A DNA stretch of 64,000 nt from the NCBI GenBank assembly GCA_037074615.1, contig CM073547.1:3658001-3722000 (forward strand), written 5' to 3'. The stretch is from Leucaena leucocephala (lineage: Eukaryota; Streptophyta; Magnoliopsida; Fabales; Fabaceae). The notes under the pieces are model-generated. The model did not search any database, was not told the DNA's origin, and worked only from the letters and a program-made list of their open reading frames with translations. Position 1 is the first letter of the stretch. Every line of letters begins with the position of its first letter. Positions 58,728-64,000 of this stretch are shown one piece after another. The translations under genes were made by a program, and so were the position numbers.

Positions 58728-60067
58728 ATGTTGGCTTGTAATCCTGCTAATAAGTTATCGTTTAATCGATTCATTAGTAAGGGCGATTTGGTTATTGTTT
58801 ATGAGAGGCATGACAACATGAAGGCTGTAACAGTGTCTGAAAATTCTGTCCTCCAGAATCGTTTCGGAGTTTTCAAACATTCTGATTGGATAGGAAAGCC
58901 ATTTGGTTCCAAGGTGTTCAGTAATAAAGCTGGTTTTGTATACTTGTTAGCTCCTACTCCAGAGTTATGGACTCTTGTATTAAGCCATAGAACTCAGATT
59001 CTCTATATTGCTGATATTAGCTTTGTAATCATGTACTTGGAGATTGTTCCTGGTTGCTTGGTTATGGAATCTGGTACTGGAAGTGGATCTTTGACCACTT
59101 CTCTCGCGAGGGCCATTGCTCCCACAGGACATGTCCATACATTTGATTTCCATGAACAAAGAGCAGCATCAGCTAGGTAAACAAAGACAATATTCAGATT
59201 CTTACTACATTGGAAGTTGTTATCTCACTTTGTTATCTTTTACAGGTCCACTTGGTTGCTTTATAACCTTAGCTATTTAGTTTCTCTGTAAAATTTGTCT
59301 GCTATTTTAAGGGCACTTACTTTGTTAGAACCCCACAACACGATTTAAAAAGCATATGATAGTTACAGAGTGAGTTTGGTGGAGTGATAGAAGTTTGCAT
59401 TACTATCATCTGTTTTATAAGGCTTAAATTGTGATAAATAAACAATTTTGGGTTGTGTGATCACTTGATCATCATATCATTTTAGGGAAGATTTTGAGAG
59501 GACAGGACTTTGCAGCTTGATCAGTGTGAATGTAAGAGACATCCAGGGCGAGGGATTTCCTGAGGAATTTGCTGGTTTAGCCGATGCTCTATTTCTGGAT
59601 CTACCCCAACCTTGGCTAGCCATTCCTTCAGCCGCAAAAATGTTAAAACAGGATGGAACTTTGTGCTCATTCTCCCCATGTATTGAACAAGTACAACGAT
59701 CTTGTGACACACTTCAAAGTAGCTTCACAGGTACCTTTATGTTCTTCCCTTCCTTCATTCTATCTGTGAATGTGTGTGTGAAACAATATATTTAACTAGT
59801 ATGCATTTTTGTGGCACGTGTAAAGATATAAGGACATTCGAGGTGCTTCTACGCACTTTTGAAGTTCGAGAGGAGAGAATGGATGGGATTGCAGGGGAAG
59901 GAAGTGTTACTAATGGTTCTCTTCCCTGCAAGAGAAGGCAATGTTCTGATGGAAGCAATCTGCCAAGCAGTAGCACCAGTGTTTCTACTGTTATGGCTAG
60001 ACCTAATGGTGAAGCAAGAGGTCATACAGGCTATTTGACATTTGCAAGACTCAAATGCCTCTCATGA
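58728..60067 (+). CDS. TRM61: tRNA (adenine-58-N1)-methyltransferase, catalytic subunit
   Basis: This is the catalytic half of the TRM6-TRM61 enzyme, which uses S-adenosylmethionine to make m1A at position 58 in the T-loop of tRNAs. The three coding exons are 58,728-59,176, 59,486-59,730 and 59,826-60,067, giving 311 residues, the usual length for plants. The start MLACNPANKLSF agrees with plant orthologues; the upstream in-frame codons lack an ATG. Visible landmarks are GDLVIVYERHDNMK, FGVFKHSDWIGKPFG, LLAPTPELWTLVLSHRTQI, the SAM-binding loop ESGTGSGSLTTSLA, DFHEQRAASAR, the active-site-like FLDLPQPWLA and CSFSPCIEQVQR. The last exon has a basic stretch (CKRRQ) and ends in LTFARLKCLS. No defect is seen. 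The enzyme acts in the nucleus with TRM6, which is not in this window. Confidence 0.95.
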
Positions 60068-61160
60068 GGACTGAACCCGTACCCATCCAATTTTGTATCT
60101 TATATAAACCTCTGTATCTTTAACCTCTTTTTTAATTTTAGCCTCAGGTAACAATTTTTAGTTCAATCTAATGCTTTTCTTGTAACATAAGGCCTAACAC
60201 AGTTAACACTTAGTTGGATTTCTTAAATATCTAGTCAAGGGTTCTACTTTTAGCGATATGTATGAAGAGGGTCTCATGACCAATACCAAAACTCTTTGGG
60301 AAAATCTATAGTATGAGAGGATTAGTTACTGATTCTAGCAATTGGATACCTTAAGCTTACCTAATATTTTTCTTGTAGGAGAAAAATTATGTTCTAATAG
60401 ATGCTTCTTGGCCTCAACATGTTTCCATGAGTGTAATAGCTAAAAGGTAAGCAATTGTGATAAGGGAGGGCTTTGATTTGTTTTATACCCCAAGCTTTGT
60501 AGTTTATACTTGTGCGTAGAAGTTCAGTGGTAGTGATCAGATTGCAGCTCAGTTCAAGAATATCTATAGGAGAATAACAAACAATGCTCACCCAAAGTCT
60601 CTAGAAATCACCTAATCCCACTGCAGTCCCAAGAGACTTATCTGACAAAAATTTACTTTCCAAATGATTACAAGGACCCTCATTTTTTATGAGTAACCAA
60701 CAATGCAATAGCAAGAAGGTTTTCCCAGATAACAACTTTGGGTTTGATTGAAATTAACAATTCTCCACAAAGTCTATCAATTACAAGATTATATCCTTAA
60801 TAAATTATCAACTACAAGTAAATAGTCAAGCTTGTGAAGGACCCTTTAAGAATGAATTTGAGCCAAATTTTCACAACCATCAAGTCATATCTCCTTAATA
60901 AATTTGAAAAATCCTAATATAAGATGCGACATAAATAAATCAGATGATTAAACAATTATATGAACTTCCTATACGACAAATTTTTTCTTTTAAAAAAATA
61001 ATATTCATAATTTTTTTTTTTGATACAAATAATATTCATAATTGTCAATGATAGGAGCTATCATAATCCTCGAATAATAATTATATGCCGTAGGCCCATT
61101 TAACTATTTTTACAGAGCCTACGTTTCTCGTCTAAACGCAGCGTTTAATTGAGTTGGCTT
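60068..61160. other. Intergenic DNA between TRM61 and RRF, with a tiny TNL trace
   Basis: This contains the 3' flank of TRM61. At about 60,845-60,890 the sequence gaatttgagccaaatt...cacaaccatcaag resembles the minus-strand TNL exon 5 at 52,920-52,955 (family text DGCENLAQIHS). It is about 45 bp and may be a degraded relic. No other gene was seen. Confidence 0.4.
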
Positions 61161-61837
61161 AATTCGCCCGAGTGCCCCGCCCCGAGACCAGACCCTCAGT
61201 AGTCGCACCTCTCATACTCGATTTCCTCCGCGGCCGGCGGCGAAGACAACTCGGCAGCAACATCACAGCGTCACTGCAAGCAACGGTAAAGTAAGAGATT
61301 TTTATCCTTTTCTTATCTTGATTCAATGTTAACTGTGCGATGCTTTCCTTCATATGGGCTGCTCTCAAGAAGGGACAATTACTATCTTGCAAAGTCTACG
61401 TAGGAGATTGATTCCTTGGAAATTTTAGCTTTTACTAAACCTAATATTGATTCCAATGCGTCGGATATAATGTGTACATTTTTTGTTTATTTTTTTCTGC
61501 ACTTGGTCGGCATTTCGCATATTCCTGTTCAAGTAGGGTGAATTAAAGGTGCTTATTGGTTTAACTTACAATGAGGATATGTCATGCCACTTTGAAAGCT
61601 CAGAATATGAACTGTTGATTTGTTAGCTATAGGAAAACTCGTTACTTTTTGGGCGGAGAAAAACAAGTTACAAGATGCGAACAATAATTTTGGGATTTTA
61701 ATGACAAATTCTTTTCATTTATAAGAAATTTGCTGTCAGAATATTTGAATAGCTTCATTTATTCGTGCAGAATAAACCTTGTGAATTGAAGAACTTAAGT
61801 TGTCAAGAGTAGGGAGACAGAAGAACAAAGAAGAGTG
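61161..61837 (+). promoter_or_regulatory. RRF 5' untranslated exons and leader intron
   Basis: A GC-rich block (about 61,165-61,285) ends at the donor caacg|gtaaag. An acceptor at 61,769-61,770 (cgtgcag) starts a short untranslated stretch leading to the ATG at 61,838. This suggests a 5' UTR intron of about 485 bp, common in plant housekeeping genes. Confidence 0.6.
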
Positions 61838-64000
61838 ATGTCTACCTTCATTAGGCGTGCGTTCTCCCACAGAAACCTTCTTCTCCTTCGGAACTCTGCC
61901 CTCTATGGTCATGATCTCTCATTCACTATCAAGAATCCTATCAACATGTGTAACTCTAACATTGAGAGGGTATCCAGTCTCCCAGCTGCTAATTTTATCA
62001 TAGAAAGTCGCAGAGGCTTTGCCAAAGGACGAAAGCCAAGTATGCCTTTCTGTCTCTTCTCCAACATGAACATCTAGAAAGACCATTCCTTCTCCAGTCC
62101 TGCTAATCTCAGGATCTATTTATGTGTTAATTATCTGATTTATATAATTTAGAGGATGGAGCTGGTGTTGGTACAATTGAAGTTCCTCCAGATGTTGGAC
62201 CTACTATTAAGGCAAACGCTATTTCACAGATGGAGGCAGCAATGGCTGCATTATCAACAGAACTAAACAAACTACGCACAGGAAGGGCATCTCCAGGTAT
62301 ATTTTAAGGCATCATTATTGTGAAACTTCACTTTTTGTTTCGGTGATTGTTAATTATCAACTTCTACATGCATGATGATATGTTTCTACAGGAATGCTTG
62401 ACCATATTATTGTAGAAACCGGAGGGGTAAAGATGCCTTTAAATAGAATTGCTGTTGTTTCAGTCATAGATCCAAAGACCTTATCTGTAAATCCATATGA
62501 TCCACAGGTACTCTCCTGAAACAGACATACATACATCTATTTCTGTGCTAATTATTGTCTGAACCGGTTCTTATTCTAGCTTTGCCTCTAGCAATGTGGA
62601 TCTTATTCAAAGTTTAATTGCTTAAATTTGTCTTCTTTATCATGGACTTGGAGACCACAAAATTGATTATATAGTTTTATAACATTTCCATATACTTAAG
62701 GAATACATTTATTTTCACTTGTAGTCCACATCCATTGGAGATCAAGTTTATGTTTCTGTTGAGATTTAATTGCTAAACTAGTATGACAGTTGAATCCCAA
62801 TCTCATCTACAGACACTTAAACAATTAGAGAATGCCATTGTTTCCTCTCCATTGGGGTTAAATCCTAAAGTGGATGGTGAAAGATTGATAGCTGTTATTC
62901 CATCGTAAGTTCTGAATCTATATGTTCTCGCTGATGTCTGTCTGAATGAAGTCCATTTGGATATTTTGGCTACCAAAGAACTATAAGGATATTTGCTCAT
63001 TGTAACTAACTAATTTACTTCACCATGTAACGATCAGATTGACCAAAGAGCATATGCAGGTAAACTAATAATACCTTTTCAATTTATATGTGGTTTCAAC
63101 TTTTTCCCCTTCAGCCAGAATTTAGGGCTCACACACGTAATTGCTGCTATATCTGTGTTGAGAATTTATTCAGGCTATCAATAAGTTGGTCACCAAGTCA
63201 TGTGAAGATGCCCGGCAAAGTGTTAGAAGGGCCCGACAAAAGGTATGGCTGAAATCCATTCCATTTCCTTGATCTGTATGTATATGTTGAGAATAAGTGG
63301 CATAAGCAACTATATCTTCGCAATAAAATATCTAAAGAACGATGCCCCTCTAACTTCACAGTACCTAGACATGGGTAGATGACACTTGTCTATGGATTGG
63401 GCTGGCCAACAGATTTGGTCTCCATGTGGCTTTGTGAGGCCTAATTCAGATTGGCGGAGGTAGCTCAGGCCTTCATCTTATGTCATGCTTAGTAAAGTTG
63501 AAAAATAAACTGAATTTTTTCTGAGTTTCTAGTGTTGACAAATTTATGCAATAAATTTTTAATTCTTGATTTTCACTTTAAGTTGTAAATGTCTATTATA
63601 GGAAATATTTGGCTTTAAGTTATTCGAACAGAGGAAGTCTTGAAATTTTCTTAAAATCATGCAATTAGATCGCCAGGCCGGTGTCCAAGGGTTACAATGG
63701 ATGTCCCCCTTACCATATATATGCAGTGGAGCTGTACCATAATTTACTGCAAATTGTGTCTAAGAATGTTATTCTACAGGCAATGGATGCAATCAAAAAG
63801 CTGTATTCAAGTCTCCCCAAGGATGACATAAAAAGATTGGAGAAAGAAGTAAGTTACAAGCCTATTCTGAGTGAGTGGCCGACAAGATTGCATAGCTTCG
63901 ATTCTCAGATACATTTTCCTTACTACAGGTTGATGAATTGACGAAAAAATTTATCAAAAATGCGGAAGATTCATGCAAGGCAAAGGAGAAGGAAATCAGT
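61838..64000 (+). CDS. RRF: Ribosome recycling factor, organellar (probably mitochondrial), 3' end beyond window
   Basis: RRF splits post-termination ribosomes together with elongation factor G in bacteria-type translation. The eight coding exons seen are 61,838-62,039, 62,153-62,296, 62,392-62,507, 62,813-62,904, 63,038-63,059, 63,174-63,242, 63,780-63,848 and 63,929 to the window end. Phases agree throughout and 262 codons are visible. The N-terminus MSTFIRRAFSHRNLLLLRN is Arg- and Ser-rich with few acids, typical of a mitochondrial presequence, and RRGFAKGRKP follows. The RRF core shows LNKLRTGRASPGMLDHI, VETGGVKMPL, SVIDPKTLSVNPYD, SPLGLNPKVDG, SLTKEHMQ and ARQSVRRARQKAMDAIKK. The C-terminal helix (VDELTKKFI onward) is cut by the window edge. 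No break is seen. A chloroplast form is less likely from the presequence. Confidence 0.93.

Noticed and set aside
1..64000. tRNA, rRNA and other structural RNA genes
   Set aside because: I saw no cloverleaf or rRNA-like sequence; the only tRNA-related site is the retroelement primer site.

Overview
This is nuclear DNA of a dicot plant, probably a woody species, although the sequence does not fix the species. The evidence is AT-rich intergenic DNA, GT-AG introns, long-terminal-repeat retrotransposons, miniature inverted-repeat elements and a cluster of TIR-NB-ARC-LRR (TNL) immune receptor genes, a class missing from grasses and other monocots.

Positions 1 to about 57,000 are a TNL cluster. 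From left to right it holds: the last two exons of a TNL whose start lies outside the window (786-2320, +); a small LRR-exon relic (6455-6695, +); a collapsed TNL pseudogene in which exon 1 is fused directly to exon 4 (10,695-12,445, +); TNL-1, split by a young Ty3/Gypsy element (16,935-20,630 and 31,384-31,578, +); TNL-2, a pseudogene with a solo LTR in an intron (36,666-43,396, +); TNL-3, with an open TIR-NB-ARC part and a decayed LRR part (48,021-51,480, +); and TNL-4, the only copy in which all five exons stay open (56,954 down to 51,892, -, 1068 residues). The genes share one plan: exon 1 encodes a hydrophobic N-terminus, exon 2 the TIR domain, exon 3 the NB-ARC domain, exon 4 the first LRR block and exon 5 the second LRR block plus a post-LRR domain. 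Upstream of several copies lie related non-coding leader segments, often in two versions.

Mobile DNA has shaped the cluster. A complete 10.7 kb Tekay/Del-like chromovirus (20,631-31,378) has 2891-bp LTRs differing at five sites that I found, a CGACA target duplication, an initiator-Met tRNA primer site, a polypurine tract and an intact 1569-codon gag-pol frame. A related, older solo LTR (37,442-40,225, -) sits in TNL-2 with a TCGAA target duplication. At least three further short repeat families occur as several copies.

The right end is single-copy housekeeping DNA: a gene for the catalytic subunit of tRNA m1A58 methyltransferase (TRM61, 58,728-60,067, +) and the first eight coding exons of a probably mitochondrial ribosome recycling factor (61,838 to the window end, +).

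The TNLs would act as intracellular immune sensors whose TIR domains cleave NAD+ after activation. Here only TNL-4 looks fully functional. TNL-1 and TNL-3 could still make truncated proteins. Exon borders were placed by reading splice sites and comparing paralogues by eye; no transcript data or search was available.
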